Positions 1 through 9,058 of a stretch of DNA of 64,000 bases are shown here, piece after piece (the stretch's first letter is position 1; each line of letters opens with the position of its first letter). Under the pieces are notes generated by a model that did no database searches, had not been told where the DNA came from, and saw only the letters and a list, made by a program, of their open reading frames with translations. Source of the stretch: Granulicella sp. L46 (GTDB lineage: Bacteria; Acidobacteriota; Terriglobia; Terriglobales; Acidobacteriaceae); contig NZ_LMUT01000012.1 of NCBI RefSeq assembly GCF_009765785.1, positions 430,150-494,149 on the forward strand, written 5' to 3'. The position numbers and the translations under genes were made by a program.

Positions 1-2
1 TC

Positions 3-2381
3 GAGGCAGGCCTGAAGTGTCTGCAGGGCAAGGGAATCGTCAACTCCATCTCGCTCAAAGAAGGCGAAGCGAAGTTCCGCCAAAACGCTGCGACCGTGCT
101 GAAATATGGTGCCGCGGTGGTTGTGATGGCCTTCGATGAGCAAGGCCAGGCCGCCACCTACGACGAAAAAATCCGAATCTGTGAGCGCGCCTACCGCATG
201 CTCGTCGATGAAGTCGGCTTCCCGCCCGAAGACATCATATTCGATCCCAACATCCTCACCGTCGCGACCGGCATGGAGGAGCACAACAACTACGCTGTCG
301 ATTTCATCAACGCCACCCGCTGGATCAAAGCCAACCTCCCGCACGCGAAAGTGTCGGGCGGCGTCTCCAACATCTCCTTCAGCTTTCGCGGCAACAACAA
401 GGTCCGCGAGGCCATGCATTCGGCGTTCCTCTACCACGCAATCGCCGCGGGCATGGACATGGGCATCGTCAACGCCGGCATGCTCGAAGTCTACGAGGAG
501 ATCGAGCCGGAACTTAAAGTGTTAGTCGAGGATGTCCTTCTCAACCGCCGCCCAGACGCGACCGAGCGCCTGGTCGAATACGGCGAATCCCTCAAGGGGG
601 AGACCACCGCCGTCACCGAAAAGAAGGCCGAGGAGTGGCGCTCCGGCAGCGTCGAACAACGCCTCTCGCACGCTCTGGTAAAGGGCATCGACGCCTACAT
701 CGAAATCGACACCGAAGAAGCCCGCGTCAAACTTGGCCGCCCGCTGTTGGTCATCGAAGGCCCGCTGATGGATGGCATGAGCGTGGTCGGTGATCTCTTC
801 GGCGCGGGCAAGATGTTTCTGCCGCAAGTCGTCAAATCCGCGCGCGTGATGAAGAAAGCTGTCGCTCACTTGACCCCGTACATGGAAGCCGAGAAGGCAG
901 CGGCCGAGGCTGCCGGCGAAATTGTGAAGGCGCAAGGCAAGATTATTCTCGCGACCGTGAAGGGTGATGTGCACGACATCGGTAAGAACATCGTCGGCGT
1001 CGTTCTCGCCTGTAATAACTACGACGTCATCGACCTGGGAGTGATGGTTTCGTGCGAGAAAATCCTGGAGCGCGCGAAGGTAGAGAAGGCTGACATGATC
1101 GGCCTCAGTGGGCTCATCACGCCGTCGCTCGACGAGATGGTCCACGTCGCAAAAGAGATGGAACGCCAGGGCTTCACGGTGCCGCTGCTCGTCGGCGGTG
1201 CCACCACCAGCCGCGCGCATACCGCCATCAAAATCGCTCCACACTACAGCCAGCCCGTGGTGCATGTACTCGACGCCAGCCGTGCTGTTCCTGTCACCAC
1301 AAGCCTGCTCAGCGACGACGGCAAAGAAGACTTCGTCGTCAAGCATCGCGCCGAGTACGAAGCTCTGCGCAAATCCCACGCTGCGCCACGCCAGCCCCTC
1401 GTCTCATTCGAAGTCGCATGCGAGCGCCGCACGCCTATCGAATGGCGCGCCGAAGACATTCCCGCTCCCACCAGGCTCGGCGTGCAGGTGCTCGACAACT
1501 TTCCGCTGGCCACGCTGCGCGAGTACATCGACTGGTCGCCGTTCTTCCATACCTGGGGCATGAAGGGCATCTATCCGCGCATCTTCGATCATCCAGAGCA
1601 GGGAACTGAAGCGCGCAAGATCTTCGCCGACGCCAACACCCTCCTCGATCGAATCGTCGCCGAGAATCTCATCACCGCGCGCGGTGTCTACGGACTCTTC
1701 CCGGCCAGCGCCATTGGCGAGGATGTCCAGACCTATACGGACGAAACCCGAACCGAAACCCGAGAGCGCTTTTACTTCCTTCGCCAGCAGGCCAATCGCG
1801 AGGGCAGTGAACCCTGCCGTTCGCTGGTCGACTTCATCGCGCCTAAATCCACTGGCTTACCAGACCACATCGGCGCCTTCGCCGTCACCAGCGGCATCGG
1901 CCTCAAGGAAGTCTGCGACGGATTCCGCGCCGCCAACGATGACTACAACGCAATCATGGCCGAAGCCATCGCCGACCGGCTCGCCGAAGCCTTCGCCGAG
2001 TGTCTCCACAAGCGTGTGCGCGACGAGTGGGGCTATGGCCTCACAGAAAACCTCACCCCCGCCGACCTCATCCAGGAAAAATATCGTGGCATCCGACCCG
2101 CTCCCGGCTACCCTGGGTGCCCCGACCACACCGAGAAGGGTACGATCTGGAAGCTGCTCGACGTCGAAACAAACACCGGCATCAAGATCACCGAGTCCTT
2201 CGCCATGTGGCCTGGATCGAGCGTCAGCGGCTTATACTTTGCGCATCCGGACGCGCGTTACTTCTCGCTCGGCAAGATCGGCCGAGACCAGGTCGCCGAC
2301 TACGCCGCACGCAAGCAGATGAGCGTCAACGAGGTCGAACGCTGGCTCGGACCCAACCTCAACTACGATCCCGCATCCTGA
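3..2381 (+). CDS. metH: Cobalamin-dependent methionine synthase, C-terminal part (5' truncated by window edge)
   Basis: Transfers a methyl group from methyltetrahydrofolate to homocysteine through cobalamin in the cytoplasm. The reading frame is open from base 3, so the homocysteine domain and the start lie outside the window. Visible in order: the end of the pterin-binding barrel ([14 protein letters not shown], then [12 protein letters not shown]), the helical cap and Rossmann cobalamin-binding domain with the DxHxxG motif (GDVHDIGKN, His codon at 972-974), and the reactivation domain with the SAM-binding signature [15 protein letters not shown] near 2095-2140. The roughly 793 visible codons match the C-terminal two thirds of a full-length MetH of about 1,200 residues. 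A DUF5996 gene follows 19 bases downstream on the same strand. The identification is firm. Confidence 0.97.
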   Translation, partial: EAGLKCLQGKGIVNSISLKEGEAKFRQNAATVLKYGAAVVVMAFDEQGQAATYDEKIRICERAYRMLVDEVGFPPEDIIFDPNILTVATGMEEHNNYAVDFINATRWIKANLPHAKVSGGVSNISFSFRGNNKVREAMHSAFLYHAIAAGMDMGIVNAGMLEVYEEIEPELKVLVEDVLLNRRPDATERLVEYGESLKGETTAVTEKKAEEWRSGSVEQRLSHALVKGIDAYIEIDTEEARVKLGRPLLVIEGPLMDGMSVVGDLFGAGKMFLPQVVKSARVMKKAVAHLTPYMEAEKAAAEAAGEIVKAQGKIILATVKGDVHDIGKNIVGVVLACNNYDVIDLGVMVSCEKILERAKVEKADMIGLSGLITPSLDEMVHVAKEMERQGFTVPLLVGGATTSRAHTAIKIAPHYSQPVVHVLDASRAVPVTTSLLSDDGKEDFVVKHRAEYEALRKSHAAPRQPLVSFEVACERRTPIEWRAEDIPAPTRLGVQVLDNFPLATLREYIDWSPFFHTWGMKGIYPRIFDHPEQGTEARKIFADANTLLDRIVAENLITARGVYGLFPASAIGEDVQTYTDETRTETRERFYFLRQQANREGSEPCRSLVDFIAPKSTGLPDHIGAFAVTSGIGLKEVCDGFRAANDDYNAIMAEAIADRLAEAFAECLHKRVRDEWGYGLTENLTPADLIQEKYRGIRPAPGYPGCPDHTEKGTIWKLLDVETNTGIKITESFAMWPGSSVSGLYFAHPDARYFSLGKIGRDQVADYAARKQMSVNEVERWLGPNLNYDPAS

Positions 2382-2400
2382 ACATCTCCGGAAGGTCGCC

Positions 2401-3321
2401 ATGGAAACCAACTCGCTTGTACCGAACCTCTGGCCCGAACTTCGTTGGGAAGATTGGTCGGCCACCGCCGACACCCTCCATATGTGGACGCAGATTGTCG
2501 GCAAGGTGCGGCTCGCACTCAGCCCGATGCAGGCCCACTGGTGGAACGTTCCGTTCTACGTCAGCGCACGCGGCCTCAGCACATCCGCGATGCCCTACGG
2601 CGCCGACTTCCTCGAAATTGAGTTCGACTTCGTCAATCATCAACTGCTCTTCCGCACCAGTACCGGCCTGAGCGCCTACCAGCCGCTGCGCGCGCAGAGT
2701 GTCGCCGACTTCTACACCGAATTCCAGAAGACCCTCTCCGATCTCGGCGTGTACGTCGAGATTTATGGCACGCCCGTCGAGCTCGCCCACCCCATCCCCT
2801 TCGCCGAGGACACCGAGCACGCCTCTTACGACCCCGACGCCGCACATCGCTTCTGGCGCATCCTCATCCAGACCGACCAGGTATTCCAGAAATTCTCCTC
2901 GCGGTTCATCGGCAAGATCAGCCCCGTACACTTTTTCTGGGGCAGCTTCGATCTCGCTGTCACTCGCTTCTCCGGCCGTCCTGCTCCGCCGCGCGAAGGT
3001 GCCGACCCCATCACTCGCGAAGCCTATTCGCACGAGGTCATCAGCGCCGGCTTCTGGCCCGGCAACGGAGGCTACGGCAAGGCAGCCTTCTACTGCTACG
3101 CCGCGCCCTCGCCTGCCAATCTCGACGCCGCAACCATCTCACCCGCGCAAGCTTTCTGGGATCGCGGCCTCGGTGAGTTCATCCTCCCTTACGAAGATCT
3201 CCGCACTTCAGCCTCGCCCGATGAAACCCTGCTCACCTTCCTGCAGAGCACCTATGATGCCGCTGCCGACCTCGCCCACTGGGATCGCAAGGCGCTGGAG
3301 CGGGCTGACGGTTTAGCATAG
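2401..3321 (+). CDS. DUF5996 family protein
   Basis: A 306-residue soluble protein with no signal peptide or membrane segment. The N-terminal stretch (LWPELRWEDWSATADTLHMW, then QIVGKVRLALSP and HWWNVPFYVSARGLSTSAMP) is the signature I associate with DUF5996, a widespread family without an assigned reaction. It starts 19 bases after metH stops and is followed within about 45 bases by a peptidase gene on the same strand, so it may be read through from metH. The conserved Trp, His and Tyr residues suggest a ligand-binding or enzymatic pocket, but nothing visible names a substrate. The family assignment is probable; the function is unknown. Confidence 0.8.
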   Translation: METNSLVPNLWPELRWEDWSATADTLHMWTQIVGKVRLALSPMQAHWWNVPFYVSARGLSTSAMPYGADFLEIEFDFVNHQLLFRTSTGLSAYQPLRAQSVADFYTEFQKTLSDLGVYVEIYGTPVELAHPIPFAEDTEHASYDPDAAHRFWRILIQTDQVFQKFSSRFIGKISPVHFFWGSFDLAVTRFSGRPAPPREGADPITREAYSHEVISAGFWPGNGGYGKAAFYCYAAPSPANLDAATISPAQAFWDRGLGEFILPYEDLRTSASPDETLLTFLQSTYDAAADLAHWDRKALERADGLA

Positions 3322-3367
3322 GGAATCACCCAACGTGAATCACCCAACTACGTTTGCTGGAGAGTGC

Positions 3368-4807
3368 ATGAAAGTTTGTGGAGTCATTGCCTTGGCCGCC
3401 GTCGTGTGCGGCACGGCCGCCGCGCAAAATACAACAGCCCCGCCGCAGCTGCCTGAGCAGGATCGCGCCCTCTCGCGGCAAATCTTCAAGGAGTTCATCG
3501 AGACGAACTCGCAAGACTCCGATGGCAGCGTCACCGCTGTCTCGCTCCTCGCGCGCAAAGAGCTGCTCAAGGCTGGCTTCGCTCCAGAGGACCTCATCCT
3601 CGCCGGCCCCAACGACCGCAAGCAGAACCTCGTCGTCCGTTACCGCGGCGCGTCCGGCTCCAAGCTCAAGCCCGTCCTCATCATCTGTCATGAAGACGTC
3701 GTCGAGGCCCGCCGTGCCGACTGGTCTACCGATCCCTACACCTTCGTCGAGAAGGATGGCTTCTTCTACGGTCGCGGCACCCAGGACATGAAGGACGCCG
3801 ACGCCGACGTCGTCGTGAGCTTCATCCGCCTCAAGCACGAAGGCTATGTTCCCAACCGCGACATCATCCTTGCGCTCACTGCTGACGAAGAAGGTGGCAA
3901 ATCGAACGGCGTCAGCTGGCTGCTGAAGAATCGCCCCGAGCTGATGCAGGCTGCGTTCGTCATCAACCCCGACGGCGAAGGTCCAACCCTGCAGGGGGGC
4001 AAAGCCACGGAGCTGCTCGTCGAAGCCACGGAGAAAACCTACGCCGACTATCGCATCACAGCCACCAACCCCGGCGGCCACAGCTCCGAGCCGCGTCCCG
4101 ACAACGCCATCTACGAGCTCATGCATGCGCTGCTCAAGCTCGAAGCGACACCCTTTCCCGTCGAGCTCAACAACGTGAGCCGCTCTGAGCTCGAGCAGAT
4201 GGGCAAGGTGAGCTCGCCTGAAACCGCTGCGACCATCCAGGGCATCCTGAAGACCCCGCCCGATCCGCAGGCCATCGCCGACTTTTCCAAAATTCCCGAG
4301 GGCAACGCGACCCTTCGCACCACCTGCGTCGCCACCATGCTGCAGGGTGGCCGTGCACCCAACGCGCTACCCGCCGTGGCTAGCGCCAACGTCAACTGCC
4401 GCATCCTTCCCGGCCACTCTCAGGAGGAGACGCGCAAGACCCTCGTCAGCATCTTCGACAACCCCAAGCTCACCGTCGAATACATGGCCGACGACGGCAC
4501 CATCAGCCCCACCGCTCCCTCCCGCGAGAGCCTCCCGCCACCGCCCCTGCGCGCCGACGTCATGGATCCGCTCAAGCAAGTGACTGCACAGATGTGGCCT
4601 GGCATCGTCATCATTCCGAGCATGGAGATTGGTGCCAGCGACTCCGTCTACACCAACATGGCCGGCCTGCCCAGCTACGGCATCGGCGGCGCAGCTATCG
4701 ATGACAACGGCAACCGCATGCACGGCCGCGACGAGCGCCTCGGCGTCGAGTCCTACTACAACAGTGTGGAGTTCTTCTACCTGTACCTGAAGGCGCTCAC
4801 CAAGTAG
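3368..4807 (+). CDS. Secreted M20-family metallopeptidase / carboxypeptidase
   Basis: A probable zinc exopeptidase of the M20 family (ArgE/DapE/CPG2/Yscs type), exported from the cytoplasm. I chose the ATG at 3368 over the in-frame ATG at 3335 because it has GGAGAG just upstream and gives a clean signal peptide (MKVCGVIALAAVVCGTAAAQ). Metal-ligand blocks are present in order: the first His in LIICHEDVVEA, the bridging Asp in YGRGTQDMKDAD, the catalytic and ligand Glu pair in LTADEEGG, then an Asp in INPDGEG and the late His in NRMHGRDER. The 479-residue length is normal for the family. It converges on a minus-strand gene whose stop lies 19 bases away. Substrate specificity cannot be read from sequence. 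Confidence 0.88.
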   Translation: MKVCGVIALAAVVCGTAAAQNTTAPPQLPEQDRALSRQIFKEFIETNSQDSDGSVTAVSLLARKELLKAGFAPEDLILAGPNDRKQNLVVRYRGASGSKLKPVLIICHEDVVEARRADWSTDPYTFVEKDGFFYGRGTQDMKDADADVVVSFIRLKHEGYVPNRDIILALTADEEGGKSNGVSWLLKNRPELMQAAFVINPDGEGPTLQGGKATELLVEATEKTYADYRITATNPGGHSSEPRPDNAIYELMHALLKLEATPFPVELNNVSRSELEQMGKVSSPETAATIQGILKTPPDPQAIADFSKIPEGNATLRTTCVATMLQGGRAPNALPAVASANVNCRILPGHSQEETRKTLVSIFDNPKLTVEYMADDGTISPTAPSRESLPPPPLRADVMDPLKQVTAQMWPGIVIIPSMEIGASDSVYTNMAGLPSYGIGGAAIDDNGNRMHGRDERLGVESYYNSVEFFYLYLKALTK

Positions 4808-4826
4808 CGCCGTGCAAGATGTTTGC

Positions 4827-5297
4827 CTAAGGCTTGGGCCCCAGTGCAGCAACGTTTCCCGTAGGAGTTGTATTTCCCGTGGGCGCAGCTCCCGGCTTGG
4901 CTGGCGCATACTTGCTTGCGCACTTGGCCTGCAGCTGCGTCGCGTGGAAGGTGCCGTCGCGTCCATAGGTGCCGATGGCCAACGTCTGGGCATCGTCCTT
5001 AAACTCATCTGGCGGCGGCTCTGCGCCGTCATAGACCACGCGCAGCGTCTTGTCCTGCTCCACCAGCGTGAAGTTCGCGTTCGGCCCAAAGCGCGTGATG
5101 CTCCCCGGCTTCACATTGCCGGCTACCCGCAGGTTCTTGCTGTAGGCGCCGGTACCCATCTTCTGCAGCTCTGAGATCGTGACGTAATAGCTCTTGGCGT
5201 TGCCTGAGGCCGAGAACGCTAGCCACACCACAGCCGCCACCACAATGGCTCCCGCAACAATAAACTTCGTGATCGAATTGGAACTTTGCTTTGCCAT
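4827..5297 (-). CDS. ccmE: CcmE-like cytochrome c maturation heme chaperone, CxxxY variant
   Basis: A 156-residue membrane-anchored periplasmic protein: one N-terminal transmembrane helix (FIVAGAIVVAAVVWLAF), then a small beta-barrel domain with typical CcmE phrases (RVAGNVKPGS, FTLVEQDKTLRVVYDG, EPPPDEF, GTYGRDGTFHATQLQAK). Proteobacterial CcmE binds heme covalently through a His in an HxxxY motif. Here the aligned motif is CASKY, so Cys126 replaces the His and Tyr130 is kept. This CxxxY form is known from some archaea and sulfate reducers. A Pro/Gly-rich tail follows. No other ccm gene lies nearby: the flanks are a peptidase and an oxidoreductase. The gene sits 11 bases downstream of the Gfo/Idh/MocA gene on the same strand, so the two may be cotranscribed. 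Confidence 0.8.
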   Translation of the reverse strand: MAKQSSNSITKFIVAGAIVVAAVVWLAFSASGNAKSYYVTISELQKMGTGAYSKNLRVAGNVKPGSITRFGPNANFTLVEQDKTLRVVYDGAEPPPDEFKDDAQTLAIGTYGRDGTFHATQLQAKCASKYAPAKPGAAPTGNTTPTGNVAALGPKP

Positions 5298-5308
5298 ACT
5301 CCGCTATT

Positions 5309-6421
5309 TTACGCCGCAAACACCACAGGCAGTGTGTGATTGTGGTCACTCGACTCGAGCGCCAACTCGAGTAAACGAATCGTCCGATAGCCATCCTCCG
5401 GCGAAACCACCAGCGGCGCCTCGCCCCGAATCGCATCCCGCACATTTGCATAGAACTGGCGATAGTCGCCGACCTCCGTAGGCACCTTGCCGCGCACGAT
5501 CTTGGTCGGCTCAGCAGGATCCGGAGCAATCGCCACCGTGCCCCACGCGGACTCCGCCTCTGGCAGCCAGCCCTCTGGCGAGCCCAGCTCCGGTGGCCGC
5601 GCACCGCCGAGCAGTGCCGCCTCCTGCGGATCCAGCCCCGTCTTTACGTAGCTCCCAAACGTTCCATTCACCCGGAAGTGCGGCGCAGGCTCCGCAGCAA
5701 TCATCGACGCATGGCACTCATAGCGAATCCCGCGCGCCGCCTCGCTCCCAACGGAAGGCCGCGCAAACTCCAGCACAATATCGAACGCATCTTCGATCGC
5801 CGTCACGTCGCGCTCTTGACGAACGCTGGCCGTAATCGACGTTGGCACACCAAACAGCGCCAGCGCCTGGTCCAGCAGATGCGGCCCCAGGTCGAACAAC
5901 AACCCATTCGCAGCCCCACCCGCCTCTTTCCATGTATTCGCCCGCGGCATTGGCCGGAAGCGATCGAAGTGGGCATCCACCAGCGTGACTCGTCCCAGCT
6001 TGCCCTCGCTAACCAGCTTGCGCACGGTCAGAAAGTCGCCATCAAAACGACGATTGTGGAAGGGAGCCAGCAGCTTGCCTTGCTTCTTTGCCAGCGCAAT
6101 CAACTCCAGCGCATCGGCCGAGCTGCCCGCAATCGGTTTGTCAATCACGACATGCTTGCCAGCCTCGAGCGCACGCCGAGCCATCTCCACGTGCGAATCA
6201 TTCGGCGTCGCCACCACGATCAGGTCAATCGAAGGATCGCCGAACGCCTCGTCCACCGAACGCAGGATGCGCGTCCCCGGATAATCCGTAGCGGCATTGT
6301 CTCCGTGGCGCTGCACAATGGCCGACAGCTCAAGCCCCGAAACCACGCGCACGAAAGGCGAGTGAAAGATGCGTCCAGCGAAACCGTAACCCAGAACAGC
6401 CGTGCGAATCGGTATAGCCAT
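5309..6421 (-). CDS. Gfo/Idh/MocA family NAD(P)-dependent oxidoreductase
   Basis: A 370-residue cytoplasmic sugar-type dehydrogenase. The N-terminal Rossmann fold begins with the glycine motif GYGFAGRIFHSPF. The family signature VVATPNDSHVEMARRALEAG is followed by KHVVIDKPIA, with the catalytic-region EKP-type lysine (here DKP). The C-terminal domain includes GLLFDLGPHLLDQALALFG, the usual D-x-G-x-H substrate block with catalytic His. The sequence resembles the YdgJ/YvaA-like inositol or scyllo-inosose branch, but the substrate is inferred at best. Neighbours on the same strand are an SGNH-fold secreted protein and xylulokinase upstream, compatible with a carbohydrate-use neighbourhood. Confidence 0.92.
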   Translation of the reverse strand: MAIPIRTAVLGYGFAGRIFHSPFVRVVSGLELSAIVQRHGDNAATDYPGTRILRSVDEAFGDPSIDLIVVATPNDSHVEMARRALEAGKHVVIDKPIAGSSADALELIALAKKQGKLLAPFHNRRFDGDFLTVRKLVSEGKLGRVTLVDAHFDRFRPMPRANTWKEAGGAANGLLFDLGPHLLDQALALFGVPTSITASVRQERDVTAIEDAFDIVLEFARPSVGSEAARGIRYECHASMIAAEPAPHFRVNGTFGSYVKTGLDPQEAALLGGARPPELGSPEGWLPEAESAWGTVAIAPDPAEPTKIVRGKVPTEVGDYRQFYANVRDAIRGEAPLVVSPEDGYRTIRLLELALESSDHNHTLPVVFAA

Positions 6422-6444
6422 TGCTCTATCCTAAATCGCGCGCT

Positions 6445-7299
6445 TTAACGTTTCGCAACCGTCCGCTCCGGCGTCTCCAGCGGCTTCACCGGCGTATCGC
6501 CCATCAGCCGCGCCACCGCCGGCTCAATCGCCGACGCCATCAGCCGCTGTCCCCTCGTATTCGGATACGTCGCCTTCGGAAGCGTTGTGGTCTTGGGCGG
6601 CGTCAGCGTCGAATCGTAGAACAGGTTGGCATCCAGCTCTCCATGAGGGTAGAACACCACGCTGATGTCGATGTACGAAACCTGCGGGTCCTCACCCCCC
6701 GCATAATGCATCCCCAAATACCCATTCACATCGAAGTTCTGTTCCCGCGACGGCAGCTTCGACGGCAGAATCCCCACCAGCAGAATCTTGGTCTCCGGCA
6801 GACGATGCTCAATATCCTTCACCACCGCATCGATCCCCAACTCCGTATCTTCCGCAGACTGCCCCATGGCCGTGTTGTTGGTCCCGATCAGCACCACCGC
6901 GAGCTTGGGGTGCAAGCCCTTCAACTCGCCATGATCCAGGCGCCACAGCACGTTGGCCGTCGTGTCGCCGCTGAAGCCCAGGTTCAGCGCCTTGCGTGGT
7001 GCGTAATACTGCTGCCAGATAGGCTGAAAGTCCTGGTTGGGCGGCTCCGCAATGTCATAGTTACTGGTGATCGAATCGCCCACCAGTAGCAGTTGCGCAT
7101 CGCTGTGCTTCGGCAGATCGGCAAGGATGGCCTTGTGCCGCGCCGCCCACCAATCCACGGAAAGACGATCCGTGGGCGTGATCGCCGGAATGTTCGTTAC
7201 TGCGGAAGTCGAAGGCTCCTGGGCGCAAGCCGCCGGTACCAGGCACAGCGCAACGACAAAAAGAGCAGGGAAGGGTAGAGACTTCAGCGGCAGACTCAT
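6445..7299 (-). CDS. Secreted SGNH/GDSL-fold protein with degenerate catalytic Asp-His block
   Basis: A 284-residue exported protein with an N-terminal signal peptide (PALFVVALCLVPAACAQ) similar to the platelet-activating-factor acetylhydrolase subunit branch of SGNH hydrolases. Block I has the nucleophile (LLVGDSIT, Ser76), block II the oxyanion Gly (LNLGFSGDTTANVLWRL) and block III the Asn (VVLIGTNNT). The usual block V Asp-x-x-His followed by Pro-Asn appears instead as KATYPNTRG, so Lys242 and Tyr245 stand where Asp and His are expected. The start has AGGA 8 bases upstream. It is followed 23 bases on by the Gfo/Idh/MocA gene. It may be a weak esterase using other residues, or a binding protein. 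Confidence 0.82.
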   Translation of the reverse strand: MSLPLKSLPFPALFVVALCLVPAACAQEPSTSAVTNIPAITPTDRLSVDWWAARHKAILADLPKHSDAQLLLVGDSITSNYDIAEPPNQDFQPIWQQYYAPRKALNLGFSGDTTANVLWRLDHGELKGLHPKLAVVLIGTNNTAMGQSAEDTELGIDAVVKDIEHRLPETKILLVGILPSKLPSREQNFDVNGYLGMHYAGGEDPQVSYIDISVVFYPHGELDANLFYDSTLTPPKTTTLPKATYPNTRGQRLMASAIEPAVARLMGDTPVKPLETPERTVAKR

Positions 7300-7338
7300 G
7301 GCTTACATCCTAGACGAGCGAACCACCTTCTTTGTTAG

Positions 7339-8811
7339 CTAGCCAATCGTCCGCAGCGCCGGGTACATCTTCCGATAATGTACATAAGCCAACGCCATCG
7401 CCTCTGCATGTTTCGGCTCAATCACTTGCGCGGGCCTGATCGTGGCCTGGCAGGCTGCTTCCACGCTCGGCCACGCACCCACGCCGGTCCCCGCCAGCAG
7501 AGCCGCCCCAAACGCTCCACCCTCCTCGGCTTCCAGCAACTCCACGGCATGGCCGTACACGTCCGCCTGGATCTGCCGCCACAGCGGCCCCCGCGCCCCG
7601 CCGCCGCCCAGCCGAATCTTCTCCACCGGAATCCCCAGCTCCTTGAACAACGTAAACGTGTCCTTGAGAGAAAACGCCACGCCCTCCAGCACCGCCCGCA
7701 CAAAGTGCGCCGCAGTTGTCGACGCCGTAATTCCCACAAACGCTGCACGTGCATTCGGATCCAGGTGCGGCGTCCGCTCGCCAAACAGGTACGGAGCCCA
7801 CAGCAGACCATCGCTTCCCGGCGCAACCTGCTCCGCCAGCGACGTTAGCTCGTCATACGACCGGGCAGGGAAGAACGTGTCCCTCAAATACCGAAAGCTC
7901 AGCCCCGCGCCATTGGTCACGCCCATTACGTGCCAAACCCCGGGCGCCGCGTGACAGAACGTATGCAGCCGTCCCTTGGGATCGAGTGTTGGCTTCGCCG
8001 TAGCCGCAAACACTACACCCGAGGTCCCAATCGTGGCCGAAACCGAACCCGGCGCCAGGATACCCATCCCCACCGCGCCCGCCCCCTGGTCGCCCGCTCC
8101 GGCCGCAACCGGCGTACCCGCCTTGATTCCCGTCGCCGTCGCGCCGGCGTCCGATATCCGCGCGCAGATCTCCGGCCCTTCGAACAGCGGCGGCAGCCAG
8201 CTCATGGGAATCCCCGTCAGCTCGGCCATCTCCCTAGACCAGCGCCGATGTACCACGTCCAGCAGCAGCGTCCCCGACGCCTCCTGCATATCCATCGCAT
8301 ACGTGCCCGTCATCCGCAGCCGAACGAAATCCTTCGGGCACAGCACGTGCGCAATCTTCGCGAAGATCTGCGGCTGATGCTCGCGCACCCACAGCAATTT
8401 AGTCAGGGTAAAGTTCGGCAGCGCCGGATTAGCCGTCAGCTCAATGAGCCGCTCGTAGCCGATCTTCTCGGTTAGCCAGTCGCATTGCGGCTGCGTCCGC
8501 TGGTCACACCAGATCAACGCCGGCCGCAGCACCTCGCCCGCCGCGTCGAGCATCACGCAGCCATGCATCTGGCCGGTAAGCCCGACAGCCTCGACAGGAG
8601 CCGTATGTCCCGCCTCAGCAGCAGCCCTCAGCGCCCCGGCAATGGCCTCCTGAGCCGCCCGCCACCAGTCTTCGGGGTCCTGCTCGGCCCAGCCAATATG
8701 TTCCGATCGGATCGCCGCATGCTCGGCCGAGTGCGACGCCAGAACCTTGCCGTTGCGGTCAATCAGAATTGCGCGAGTACCGCCCGTGCCAACATCGATG
8801 CCTAGAAACAT
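7339..8811 (-). CDS. xylB: Xylulokinase (FGGY family carbohydrate kinase)
   Basis: Phosphorylates D-xylulose to xylulose 5-phosphate for the pentose phosphate pathway. I placed the start at the ATG at 8811, which has GAGGAG 5 bases upstream and gives the canonical N-terminus MFLGIDVGTGGTRAILID; an earlier in-frame ATG at 8868 would add 19 atypical residues. Visible are the first phosphate loop, the LTGQMHGCVMLD block, the catalytic-Asp block AGAGDQGAGAVGMG, and the C-terminal ATP-binding LGGGGARGPLWRQIQADV with a following EEGGAFGAALLAG. The 490-residue length is normal for XylB. The nearby oxidoreductase and SGNH genes on the same strand suggest sugar catabolism. The exact sugar is inferred from family similarity. 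Confidence 0.9.
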   Translation of the reverse strand: MFLGIDVGTGGTRAILIDRNGKVLASHSAEHAAIRSEHIGWAEQDPEDWWRAAQEAIAGALRAAAEAGHTAPVEAVGLTGQMHGCVMLDAAGEVLRPALIWCDQRTQPQCDWLTEKIGYERLIELTANPALPNFTLTKLLWVREHQPQIFAKIAHVLCPKDFVRLRMTGTYAMDMQEASGTLLLDVVHRRWSREMAELTGIPMSWLPPLFEGPEICARISDAGATATGIKAGTPVAAGAGDQGAGAVGMGILAPGSVSATIGTSGVVFAATAKPTLDPKGRLHTFCHAAPGVWHVMGVTNGAGLSFRYLRDTFFPARSYDELTSLAEQVAPGSDGLLWAPYLFGERTPHLDPNARAAFVGITASTTAAHFVRAVLEGVAFSLKDTFTLFKELGIPVEKIRLGGGGARGPLWRQIQADVYGHAVELLEAEEGGAFGAALLAGTGVGAWPSVEAACQATIRPAQVIEPKHAEAMALAYVHYRKMYPALRTIG

Positions 8812-8951
8812 GGAGCTCCTCAAAAACTGCAATTTATCGCAACCAAGAGTGTAAAGCGTAGACGCCATCTTGTGTTTTAGCGATTTAATAAGCCCAAACG
8901 GAGACCCACCTCAACCTCCCGGACGCTAAATGAACCATGCAAAGACTACTT

Positions 8952-8964
8952 GTGGATAATCCAC
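8952..8964. promoter_or_regulatory. Palindrome in the xylB / tolC divergent promoter region
   Basis: Perfect inverted repeat GTGGAT-A-ATCCAC in the 247-base non-coding stretch between the xylulokinase start (minus) and the TolC-like start (plus). Its size and place suit a dimeric repressor site. A TTGACA hexamer lies at 9005-9010, but I see no good -10 box at the proper distance. No regulator gene is adjacent. Confidence 0.35.
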
Positions 8965-9058
8965 GGAAGTTTTGCATACATCCCGGTGCGCTAAGCATCT
9001 GTTTATTGACAGGCACAAACCCATCAAAATGACCGGCGGGTTCAGCCGACGATTTAGC

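Noticed and set aside
3326-4126. A 266-codon frame antisense to the M20 peptidase
   Set aside because: No domain or motif is seen, it lies opposite catalytic motifs, and it has shadow composition.
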